DNA of 12,095 nucleotides from an uncultured Verrucomicrobiota bacterium. GTDB lineage: Bacteria; Verrucomicrobiota; Kiritimatiellia; RFP12; UBA1067. The stretch covers positions 1 through 12,095 of the forward strand of contig CAMZDY010000031.1 of NCBI GenBank assembly GCA_947305585.1. The letters run 5' to 3'. A program made the position numbers and the translations under genes. The notes below the pieces were generated by a model that was not told the origin of the DNA, did no database searches, and saw nothing but the letters and a program-made list of their open reading frames with translations. This document shows, piece after piece, positions 6,433-12,095 of this stretch. The stretch's first letter is position 1. Each line of letters starts with the position of its first letter.

Positions 6433-7109
6433 AAAGGGTGTTGGTTACCGGGTCGTCCCGGGGCATCGGCAAGGCGATCGCGGATCTGCTCAAGGAGCAG
6501 GGCTACCGGGTGGTGACGCATTCGCTCCGGAGCCCGGGCACCGATCTTCAGTTCGACATCGCCGACCGGGCCGCCGCCAAAGCGGCGCTCGAGCGCGACA
6601 TCGCGGAGAACGGTCCCTACTATGCGGTAGTCCTCAATGCCGGGGTCAACCGCGACAATCCCTTCCCCGCGTTGGAGGACGAAGACTGGGACCGCGTGAT
6701 CGACACCGACCTCACCGGCTTCTACAACGTGCTCAAACCCTGCCTGATGCCCATGATCCAGGCCCGCATCCGGGGGCGCATCGTGGCGCTCTCCTCCGTG
6801 AGCGGCGTGGCGGGCAACCGGGGCCAGGTGAACTATTCGGCCGCCAAGGCCGGGCTCATCGGCGCGGTGAAGGCGCTCGCGGTAGAGATGGCCAAGCGCG
6901 GCATCACCGTGAACGCCATCGCCCCCGGGGTGATCGAAACCGGGATGATCGCCTCGATGGCCGAATTCCAGGACGAAGTGAAGAAGGCCATCCCCATGCG
7001 GCGCTTCGGCAAGCCCGAGGAAGTGGCGTCGCTCGTGGGGTATCTCCTTTCGGAGGGCGCGGCGTACATAACCCGGCAGGTGATCAGCGTGAACGGCGGG
7101 CTGTGCTGA
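6429..7109 (+). CDS. FabG-family 3-oxoacyl-ACP reductase, ApeQ-like SDR
   Basis: The product is a classical short-chain dehydrogenase/reductase of 226 residues. The cofactor loop is TGSSRGIG (7-14), then the structural NAG, catalytic Ser123 (SSVSG) and Tyr136/Lys140 (YSAAK); the Ser-Tyr spacing of 13 equals that of FabG. The wording of several segments (NAG-x-x-RD-x-x-FPAL, DWD-x-VI-x-T-x-L-x-x-FYN, SSVSGVAGNRGQVNYSAAKAG, YITRQVIS-x-NGG) recalls, from memory, ApeQ, the ketoreductase of aryl polyene pathways, more than housekeeping FabG. It lacks an obvious long loop after strand 2 and is about 18 residues shorter than E. coli FabG. It overlaps ptsI by 4 nt and the following gene by 1 nt. No other fatty-acid or polyene gene is nearby, so the substrate is uncertain. 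Confidence 0.82.
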   Translation: MKRVLVTGSSRGIGKAIADLLKEQGYRVVTHSLRSPGTDLQFDIADRAAAKAALERDIAENGPYYAVVLNAGVNRDNPFPALEDEDWDRVIDTDLTGFYNVLKPCLMPMIQARIRGRIVALSSVSGVAGNRGQVNYSAAKAGLIGAVKALAVEMAKRGITVNAIAPGVIETGMIASMAEFQDEVKKAIPMRRFGKPEEVASLVGYLLSEGAAYITRQVISVNGGLC

Positions 7110-10100
7110 TGAAGGACAAGTATTTTTCGCGTCTCGACTGGGCGGCGTTCTGGACGGCCACCCTCGTCACGTTCGCGGTCTATTTCTGCACTCTCGGCCC
7201 CTCGGTGGGGCTGGAGGATTCGGGCGAACTCGCCACTGCGGCCGCGCATCTGGGCGTGCCCCACCCCCCGGGCTATCCGTTCTGGACGCTCTGCAGCTGG
7301 ATCTTCTGCAAGCTTTTCTGCTGGGTCACCTACATGGGCCACCCGAGCCCCGCGTGGGCCGTGAGCTGCTGTTCGGCCGTGTTCGGCGCGTTCGCAGCCG
7401 GGTTCACCGCCATGCTCATCTGCCGCAGTTCGATAGATTTCATCGGCGGGAGCCGGCTCGTGGCGTTCGCCGGGGCGGTGGGCGGCGCGCTCACGTTCTC
7501 GCTTTCGCCGGTCGAGTGGTCGCAGTCGACGATCGTCGAAATCTATTCGCTCAACGCCTTCTTCCTGATGTGGGTCTTCCTCCTCTCCTACCGTTGGATG
7601 CAGAAGCCTTCGGACAAGATCCTGTGGACCACCGCCTTCGTCTTCGGCCTCGGCCTCACCAACTACCAGGTGCTGGTCTTCGCGGCAGTGCCGCTGGCGC
7701 TCATCATCCTGATGCGGAACATCGGGCTCTTCCGCGACGTTTTCATCTATCTCGTGCCGGTGGCGCTCACCTGGCAGATCCTGAAGGTGGGCTCGCTCGA
7801 CCGGGCCTCCCGGGAAATGTCGGCCGACGTCATCAACAAGCACGAGGCCGTGCTGTCCACCACGAGCTGTCCCTCCACGTTCTTCACCGCGCTCGGCATC
7901 CTGGTGCTCCTGGCCGGGATCGTGGCGGCCATCGTCCTCAAGCGGCGCGGCGACGAACGCCGGGCCCGCAACTCCATCCTTTACGGCGCGGGGTCGGGGG
8001 TGGCGCTGGTGCTGCTCGCGGGAATCCTCTTCACCTCCAAGAACGTCTGGGAGGGCGTCACGCTCGAAGTGGCGCCGCTCGTGGAGCCGGTGCGCTACTC
8101 GCTCGTGGCGGCGGCAGTGGCCGGGTCGGTGGTGGCTTCGGCCTGGTGGGCGCTCTTCGACGACAGGCGGGGGTTCTGGGCTTCGATCGGCTTCGCGGCG
8201 CTCGCGGTGATCCTGGCGCTAACGGTGCCGTTCGCAGGGGCGGCCGGCTATACGGGCGAACCCTACCCCTGGGCAAAATCGATCGTGGTGTTCGTGTGCC
8301 TTTTGGCCGTGCTCTTCGCGCTTTGCCGCCTCACCCCAAAAGGTCTCGCGTTCGCCATCCCGGCGGCGGGGCTCCATATCGCGGTGTTCATCCTCCTCAA
8401 GGCCGGCGCCATGAACGGGCTCACCCACCCGCAAAGCTGGTGGTTCTGGTGGCCGATCGTCTGGAATTTCATTTTGCTGGCGCTCGCCTGGATCGCGCTC
8501 CCGAACGGACGCAGTCTCGTGGGGGCGGCGCTCTTCGCGCAGCTGGGCGTTTCCTTCTATATATATATGCCGTTCGTCTCCGATCTGCGCAACCCGCCCA
8601 TGAACTGGGGCTATCCGCGCACCTGGGAGGGCTTCAAGCACGCCCTGCAGCGCGGCCAGTACGAGGCGATCGGGTTCAATCCGTTCAGTTTCAGCCAGGT
8701 GTGGCACTATCTGCAGGACGTGCGCCTCCAGTTCACCGACGTCCTCCTGCCGTTCGCCTTCGTGCCGTTCGCGGCCGGACATTGGCTCGTCGGCAAGGAA
8801 CACAAAAAGACGTTCTGGCAGTGGATGATCGCGGCCTTCAGCTGTTTCCTCATGATGTCGGTCCTCCTCATCCTCCTCGCGCAGGTGAAGGGCGACGTGC
8901 AGGACGGCTTCATCCAGAAGGTGAAGTTCATCTCCTCCCACGCCATGATCGCGCTGTGGATCGGCTACGGTCTCGTCTTCGCCGGGGCGCTGGGGGCCCG
9001 GTACTTCCGGAACCGGCGCCGCTACGCCATTATTTTCGCCGCCTCGGTGCTGGCCATCGCCTTCCTCTGCCCGATCGTCCAGAACTACACCGACAAGCGC
9101 ATGGTCTTCGAGCTGGGCGGCTGCGAACAGAACGGCCACACCTTCGGCTGGCAGTTCGGCGCCTACCAGCTGGAAGGGGCCTCCGCCATCCGCGAACAGC
9201 TCGTGGAGGACGAGGAACCGTTGCCCGACCCGTCCTGGCCGCCTCCGATGGAGCCCAAAGCCATCTTCTTCGGCGGCACCGACCCGGGCCGGTTCGTGCC
9301 CACCTACATGATCTATTCGGCCGATTTCCGTCCCGACGTCTACATCATCACCCAGAACGCGCTCGCGGACGGCACCTACATTTCGGTCGAACGCGATCTC
9401 TACGGCGACGAAATCTGGATCCCCACCAAGGAAGACAGCGGCGCGGCGTTCAGCATCTACGTGGACGAAGTGAAGCGCGGCGTCCGCGAGCCGAATGGCG
9501 ACCTCCGCATCCAGAACGGACGCGTGCAGGTGACCGGCGCCCTGGGGGTGATGGAGATCAACAGCATCCTTTCGCGCATGATGTTCGAGCACGACAAGGA
9601 CCGCCACGCCTTCTACGTGGAGGAATCCTACGCCATCGACTGGATGTATCCCTATCTCTCCCCGCACGGCCTCATCATGCGCATCAACCGCGACGAAACC
9701 GGGTTCGACCGCGCTCTCGCCGACAAGGACGAGGATTTCTGGGACTGGTACGTGCGCCGCCTCCTCGCGGACCCCATGTACCGGCGCGATTTCGCGGGCC
9801 AGAAGAGCTTCTCCAAGCTCCGCTCCGCCCTCGCCGGACTCTACAACCGCCAAGGCCGCATCGAAGAATCGTCCCAGGCGTTCCGCGAGGCGTGTCTCCT
9901 CTATCCCGCCTCGCCCGAAGCCACGTTCCGCTATGCCCGCGAGTGCCTGATGCCGCTGCGGAAGTGGGATATCATCCTGGAGCTGATGGACTACACCGAC
10001 CTCATCGACCCCAACAACAAGCGCACCGAGAACCTGCGCCATTATATCGTGCAGTTCCGCGCGCTTTCGGCCCGGATCGTGGAGCTCAACGAAAAGCGGC

Positions 10101-10483
10101 GCAAGAATCCCTCCGCCTTCGGCGACGCCGAACGCTTCGAACTGGCCCATTGCTACTACCAGCTGGGCCGCACGATGGAGTCGGCGCAGATGGTCCGTAC
10201 GCTCATCGACCGCATCGACGATCCCGCCAAGCTCCGGCTCGCCTGCACCATGCTCCTCGAGGCCAAGCTGGACGGCGACGCCGAACGCTGTCTCTCGCGC
10301 TATCTGCGGCAGAATCCGCGCGACTGGTCGGCCTGGTGCCATCTCGCCAAGCTCCAGTCCAAGCATGGCCGCAAGCAGTCCGCCCGGGATTCGCTCCGCT
10401 ACGCCTTGCGGCTCAACGAGCGTGAAGCCGGCGAACGCATCTACCGCGATGAAGAGCTCTACCGCATCGTCGCGCCCGAGTAA
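7109..10483 (+). CDS. DUF2723 (TMEM260-like) membrane protein with C-terminal TPR-like region
   Basis: This 1124-residue protein opens with about 14 or so hydrophobic segments and the DUF2723 hallmark near its start: a membrane span, then GPSVGLEDSGELATAA (about 30-45) and HLGVPHPPGYP (47-57), with Asp37 and Glu40 in the first external loop where GT-C glycosyltransferases keep acidic residues. Eukaryotic TMEM260 is a protein O-mannosyltransferase; bacterial members are presumed to glycosylate envelope proteins or glycans, but the donor and target here are unknown. After the membrane part (to about 660) comes a soluble domain, and about 895-1124 shows helical repeat pairs with TPR spacing (YNRQGRIEESSQAFREACLL; CYYQLGRTMESAQMVRTLI). 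The ATG at 7109 overlaps the previous stop (TGATG); a GTG at 7103 is less likely. It is the last gene of the train. Confidence 0.82.
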   Translation: MKDKYFSRLDWAAFWTATLVTFAVYFCTLGPSVGLEDSGELATAAAHLGVPHPPGYPFWTLCSWIFCKLFCWVTYMGHPSPAWAVSCCSAVFGAFAAGFTAMLICRSSIDFIGGSRLVAFAGAVGGALTFSLSPVEWSQSTIVEIYSLNAFFLMWVFLLSYRWMQKPSDKILWTTAFVFGLGLTNYQVLVFAAVPLALIILMRNIGLFRDVFIYLVPVALTWQILKVGSLDRASREMSADVINKHEAVLSTTSCPSTFFTALGILVLLAGIVAAIVLKRRGDERRARNSILYGAGSGVALVLLAGILFTSKNVWEGVTLEVAPLVEPVRYSLVAAAVAGSVVASAWWALFDDRRGFWASIGFAALAVILALTVPFAGAAGYTGEPYPWAKSIVVFVCLLAVLFALCRLTPKGLAFAIPAAGLHIAVFILLKAGAMNGLTHPQSWWFWWPIVWNFILLALAWIALPNGRSLVGAALFAQLGVSFYIYMPFVSDLRNPPMNWGYPRTWEGFKHALQRGQYEAIGFNPFSFSQVWHYLQDVRLQFTDVLLPFAFVPFAAGHWLVGKEHKKTFWQWMIAAFSCFLMMSVLLILLAQVKGDVQDGFIQKVKFISSHAMIALWIGYGLVFAGALGARYFRNRRRYAIIFAASVLAIAFLCPIVQNYTDKRMVFELGGCEQNGHTFGWQFGAYQLEGASAIREQLVEDEEPLPDPSWPPPMEPKAIFFGGTDPGRFVPTYMIYSADFRPDVYIITQNALADGTYISVERDLYGDEIWIPTKEDSGAAFSIYVDEVKRGVREPNGDLRIQNGRVQVTGALGVMEINSILSRMMFEHDKDRHAFYVEESYAIDWMYPYLSPHGLIMRINRDETGFDRALADKDEDFWDWYVRRLLADPMYRRDFAGQKSFSKLRSALAGLYNRQGRIEESSQAFREACLLYPASPEATFRYARECLMPLRKWDIILELMDYTDLIDPNNKRTENLRHYIVQFRALSARIVELNEKRRKNPSAFGDAERFELAHCYYQLGRTMESAQMVRTLIDRIDDPAKLRLACTMLLEAKLDGDAERCLSRYLRQNPRDWSAWCHLAKLQSKHGRKQSARDSLRYALRLNEREAGERIYRDEELYRIVAPE

Positions 10484-10507
10484 AGGGCGCCGATAAATTT
10501 TTATTTT
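10472..10507 (+). terminator. Intrinsic terminator overlapping the DUF2723 stop codon
   Basis: GCGCCC (10472-10477) and GGGCGC (10485-10490) form a perfect 6-bp G/C stem. Its 7-nt loop, GAGTAAA, contains the TAA stop (10481-10483). A T-rich tract, TTTTTATTTT, follows at 10498-10507. The 7-nt gap (CGATAAA) between stem and tract is longer than ideal. It probably ends the gene train that starts at kdsA. Confidence 0.55.
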
Positions 10508-10513
10508 ACCCCC

Positions 10514-10543
10514 TTGACATTCGAGGGCGAAATATGATATAAT
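10514..10543 (+). promoter_or_regulatory. Consensus sigma70-type promoter for the secreted-protein pair
   Basis: A perfect TTGACA (10514-10519), an 18-bp spacer and a perfect TATAAT (10538-10543) with an extended TG (TGATATAAT, 10535-10543). The predicted transcription start is about 10550, giving a leader of roughly 105 nt before the ATG at 10656. This is the strongest promoter in the window, which fits an abundant envelope protein. An 11-bp dyad, TCCAAGTTGGA (10551-10561), sits at the predicted start and could be an operator or the leader's first hairpin. Confidence 0.85.
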
Positions 10544-10589
10544 ATAGCCATCCAAGTTGGAGAAGGTGTGTTTGGTACTTGTGATTGAA

Positions 10590-10607
10590 CGCCGGGCGAA
10601 CCCGGTG
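10590..10607 (+). promoter_or_regulatory. Hairpin in the leader of the secreted-protein mRNA
   Basis: CGCCGGG (10590-10596) pairs with CCCGGTG (10601-10607), a 7-bp stem with one G-U pair closing a CGAA tetraloop. Downstream, CCGGC (10631-10635) could instead pair with GCCGG (10591-10595), giving a mutually exclusive fold 20 nt before the start codon. I do not recognise a known riboswitch family in the leader. Confidence 0.5.
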
Positions 10608-10655
10608 AAAATCATAAGGGCACGTCGAATCCGGCATGGTAAAAGGAACAAAATC

Positions 10656-11354
10656 ATGAAAAAGCTACTGTTCGTCGCGACAGCCTCGCTCTGCGCCACA
10701 GTGTTCGGCGCCATCGAATCCTCCAATGTGGTGGGCTACCAGCAGGTACCCGTAACTACCGGCTTCGTGCTCTTCACCCCGACCTTCAAGCAGATCGGTG
10801 TTGATTCCATGAATCTCTCTGATATCAAGATTGTCAAGGCTGACGGTTCGGCCTCGGAAGTGGATGGATCTGTTACTGCGCAGAAGATGGATGATACCGG
10901 TGCATATCTTGATAGCTATATGTACATTGAAGGATATGGTTGGTATGGTGCCGAGGGTGGCGTAACCATCAAGACCGGCGAAGCAATCTGTGTCAATAAC
11001 GATTCTGGTGAGACTGTATATTTCCGCGTTGCTGGCCAGGTTGATCTAGTCAATAAGAATGCTGTTTCCACCGGCTTTGTCTTGTGGGGCAATGCAACGC
11101 CAGTTGCTGTTAACCTTTGGGATGTGAAGATTGTTAAGGCCGATGGTTCTGCTTCGGAAGTGGATGGATCTGTTACTGCACAGAAGATGGATGATACCGG
11201 TGCATATCTTGATAGCTACATGTACATTGAAGGATATGGTTGGTACGGTGCCGAGGGTGGCGTAGAGTTGTCTCCTGGTGAATCGTGCTGCTTGAACAAT
11301 GATAGCGGCGAAACGGTTTATCTCAAGGTTCCTTCGCCTGTTTCCAATAACTGA
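10656..11354 (+). CDS. Secreted protein with two internal repeat domains, function unknown
   Basis: I do not recognise a characterised family. The 232 residues start with a clear signal peptide (MKKLLFVATASLCATVFGA, cleavage about 19), followed by ESSNVVGYQ, a start that resembles secreted proteins common in Verrucomicrobiota relatives (recollection). The mature part is two domains of about 95 residues, each opening TGFVL, continuing with KIVKADGSASEVDG and ending NNDSGETVY; 46 residues are identical between them. It is rich in Gly, Ser, Asp and Tyr and acidic, as expected for an extracellular or surface protein; there is no PEP-CTERM or other C-terminal anchor. AAGGA (10643-10647) lies 8 nt before the ATG. 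Third-position GC falls sharply after about codon 48. The next gene follows after 35 nt and shares the promoter, so the two products may work together at the surface. Confidence 0.8.
   Translation: MKKLLFVATASLCATVFGAIESSNVVGYQQVPVTTGFVLFTPTFKQIGVDSMNLSDIKIVKADGSASEVDGSVTAQKMDDTGAYLDSYMYIEGYGWYGAEGGVTIKTGEAICVNNDSGETVYFRVAGQVDLVNKNAVSTGFVLWGNATPVAVNLWDVKIVKADGSASEVDGSVTAQKMDDTGAYLDSYMYIEGYGWYGAEGGVELSPGESCCLNNDSGETVYLKVPSPVSNN
10827..10964 (+). repeat. Internal repeat, copy 1
   Basis: Forty-six codons that encode exactly the same residues as copy 2, exactly 300 nt downstream. The two copies differ at 8 nucleotides, all third-position synonymous. Five of the differences fall in the first 27 nt and only three in the last 111 nt. 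Confidence 0.95.
11127..11264 (+). repeat. Internal repeat, copy 2
   Basis: Second copy of the 46-codon repeat in the same gene and frame, 300 nt after copy 1. The homologous domain extends beyond it on both sides at lower identity (TGFVL upstream, NNDSGETVY downstream). Confidence 0.95.
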
Positions 11355-11389
11355 TTTAACATCAATTAATTACAACTCAAGGAAAACTA

Positions 11390-11938
11390 ATGAAAAAACT
11401 AATTATCGCATGTGCAGTAGCAGTGCTAGGCGTTGCCGTCAATGCTGCTACTGTTAACTGGAGCGCTAGTGGTATTGCTGAATACGGCAAGACAACTTCG
11501 GCAACATCTTCACTCGGCTATATCGGCGTTCTGATCAATGCCGGAATTACCGACCGTACCACTATGTTGACCGCACTTGCTAAGGGTGATACCTCGCTCG
11601 TTGCTGGTGCCACCATTGCAGATTCGCAGGGAACGGTTGGCGCTCTTCTGGATGGCCGTGTAAATGTTACAGGTGCTGGTAGTTTTGCTAATAGCACGAG
11701 CATTGACGCTTACGCGTTGATTTTTGATGCCAGTTCCGTTGGTGATGCTGAGCATGTTTTTGCTTCAGATGTACTTACCAAGTCTACTGGTGCCAATGGG
11801 CAGGCGGCAAACTTTTCTTTTGGTGCTTTGTCCGGTACGCAGAGTGCTGACAACTGGACTGCGGTTCCTGAGCCTACCTCGGGGATGCTGTTGCTGGTTG
11901 GCGGCGCTCTCCTCGCGCTGAAGCGCAAGCGCGCCTAA
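11390..11938 (+). CDS. PEP-CTERM sorting domain-containing secreted protein
   Basis: A small (182 residues) exported protein. It has a signal peptide (MKKLIIACAVAVLGVAVNAA, cleavage about 19-20), a mature region rich in Ala, Gly, Ser, Thr and Asp with no recognised domain, and a C-terminal tripartite tail: VPEP (159-162), a hydrophobic span (MLLLVGGALLAL) and a basic end (KRKRA). This is the PEP-CTERM signal recognised by exosortases, which process the protein for display at the envelope or in exopolysaccharide. No exosortase gene is in the window. AAGGA (11379-11383) ends 6 nt before the ATG. It follows the repeat protein by 35 nt with no promoter visible between, so they are likely one operon. 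The function of the mature part is unknown. Confidence 0.85.
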   Translation: MKKLIIACAVAVLGVAVNAATVNWSASGIAEYGKTTSATSSLGYIGVLINAGITDRTTMLTALAKGDTSLVAGATIADSQGTVGALLDGRVNVTGAGSFANSTSIDAYALIFDASSVGDAEHVFASDVLTKSTGANGQAANFSFGALSGTQSADNWTAVPEPTSGMLLLVGGALLALKRKRA

Positions 11939-11962
11939 GCCTAGGGCATATTCTGTAACACC

Positions 11963-11996
11963 CAAGCCACCTCTTCCCGGGGTGGCTTGTGCTTTT
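11963..11996 (+). terminator. Intrinsic terminator after the PEP-CTERM gene
   Basis: CAAGCCACC (11963-11971) and GGTGGCTTG (11981-11989) form a perfect 9-bp stem with a 9-nt loop, 24 nt after the stop codon. A short T run (TTTT, 11993-11996) follows after TGC-type spacing. The stem is strong and the T tract weak. Confidence 0.65.
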
Positions 11997-12092
11997 GGTG
12001 GGACCTTTTGATCTGTCAGGTCCCACCGTTTGATATGTTTTGTGGGACCTTTTGACCAATTTGGTGGGACCAAAAGGGTCATTTGGTCCCAC
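11997..12092. repeat. Phased array of GTGGGACC / GGTCCCAC motifs
   Basis: The 8-mer GTGGGACC occurs forward at 11998, 12042 and 12064, and as its reverse complement GGTCCCAC at 12019 and 12085. Steps between copies are 21, 23, 22 and 21 nt, about two helical turns. Two pairs form hairpins: a 10-bp stem (11997-12006 with 12018-12027) and an 11-bp stem (12064-12074 with 12082-12092). The array runs to the window edge and may continue. It holds no convincing gene. Confidence 0.85.
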
Positions 12093-12095
12093 AGG

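Noticed and set aside
7103..7108. GTG start for the DUF2723 gene
   Set aside because: An ATG two codons later overlaps the previous stop as TGATG, a common coupling arrangement, and no Shine-Dalgarno favours the GTG.
8558..8568. TATATATATAT tract inside the DUF2723 gene as a promoter
   Set aside because: It encodes membrane residues in frame (FYIYMPF), has no -35 partner and no gene begins after it.
10557..10655. Extension of the secreted repeat protein upstream to a TTG at 10557
   Set aside because: It would bury the signal peptide behind 33 basic residues and cover the leader; the ATG at 10656 has a Shine-Dalgarno and a clean signal peptide.
10608..10655. Known riboswitch (cyclic-di-GMP type) in the leader
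   Set aside because: Some purine-rich words look suggestive, but the conserved core and paired elements of that family cannot be laid out here.
11874..12092. Minus-strand open frame with a GPTK-like repeat at the right end
   Set aside because: The apparent peptide repeat only reflects the GGTCCCAC DNA motif; the frame crosses the terminator and the end of the PEP-CTERM gene and has no start signal.
11997..12095. CRISPR array at the right end
   Set aside because: The repeated unit is only 8-11 nt, occurs in both orientations and has similar spacers of about 13-15 nt; no cas gene is present.

Overview
The window reads as chromosome of a Gram-negative, high-GC bacterium of the PVC superphylum, most likely a Verrucomicrobiota/Kiritimatiellae-type organism. 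The reasons are: lipopolysaccharide genes (KDO synthesis, Lpt transport); an HPr kinase/phosphorylase with HPr and Enzyme I instead of the proteobacterial rpoN/ptsN set; a DUF2723 membrane glycosyltransferase-like protein; and small secreted proteins, one with a PEP-CTERM tail. This placement is inference. No ribosomal RNA or other taxonomic marker is present.

All genes lie on the + strand. (1) Positions 1-51 are the 3' part of a CAU-anticodon tRNA, followed 10 nt later by pgpA (phosphatidylglycerophosphatase A). (2) An extended -10 promoter just before 590 opens a very compact gene train ending at 10483: kdsA, an LptC/LptA-like gene, lptB, hpf, hprK, ptsH, ptsI, a FabG/ApeQ-like reductase and a large DUF2723 protein. 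Most neighbours overlap by 1-23 nt; the two gaps (around hpf) are 33 and 43 nt, each with a clear Shine-Dalgarno. A hairpin with a T-rich tail, with the last stop codon in its loop, probably ends this unit. (3) A second near-consensus promoter (10514-10543) drives two small secreted proteins behind a leader of about 105 nt. The first carries a duplicated domain; the second has a PEP-CTERM anchor. These genes are less GC-rich at third codon positions than the rest. (4) A hairpin terminator and a short array of regularly spaced GTGGGACC/GGTCCCAC motifs run to the window end.

Functionally, the first train joins envelope building (KDO for lipid A-core, the LPS-export ATPase and a periplasmic Lpt component, a lipid-type ketoreductase, a GT-C-like membrane enzyme) to growth-state control (ribosome hibernation, HPr phosphorylation by HprK and Enzyme I). 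No sugar-specific Enzyme II is present, so the PTS may be regulatory here or may feed permeases encoded elsewhere. Nothing in the window is clearly a new enzymatic system. The least explained parts are the secreted repeat protein (a mosaic composition and a repeat pair differing only at synonymous sites), its leader RNA, and the phased terminal repeat array.
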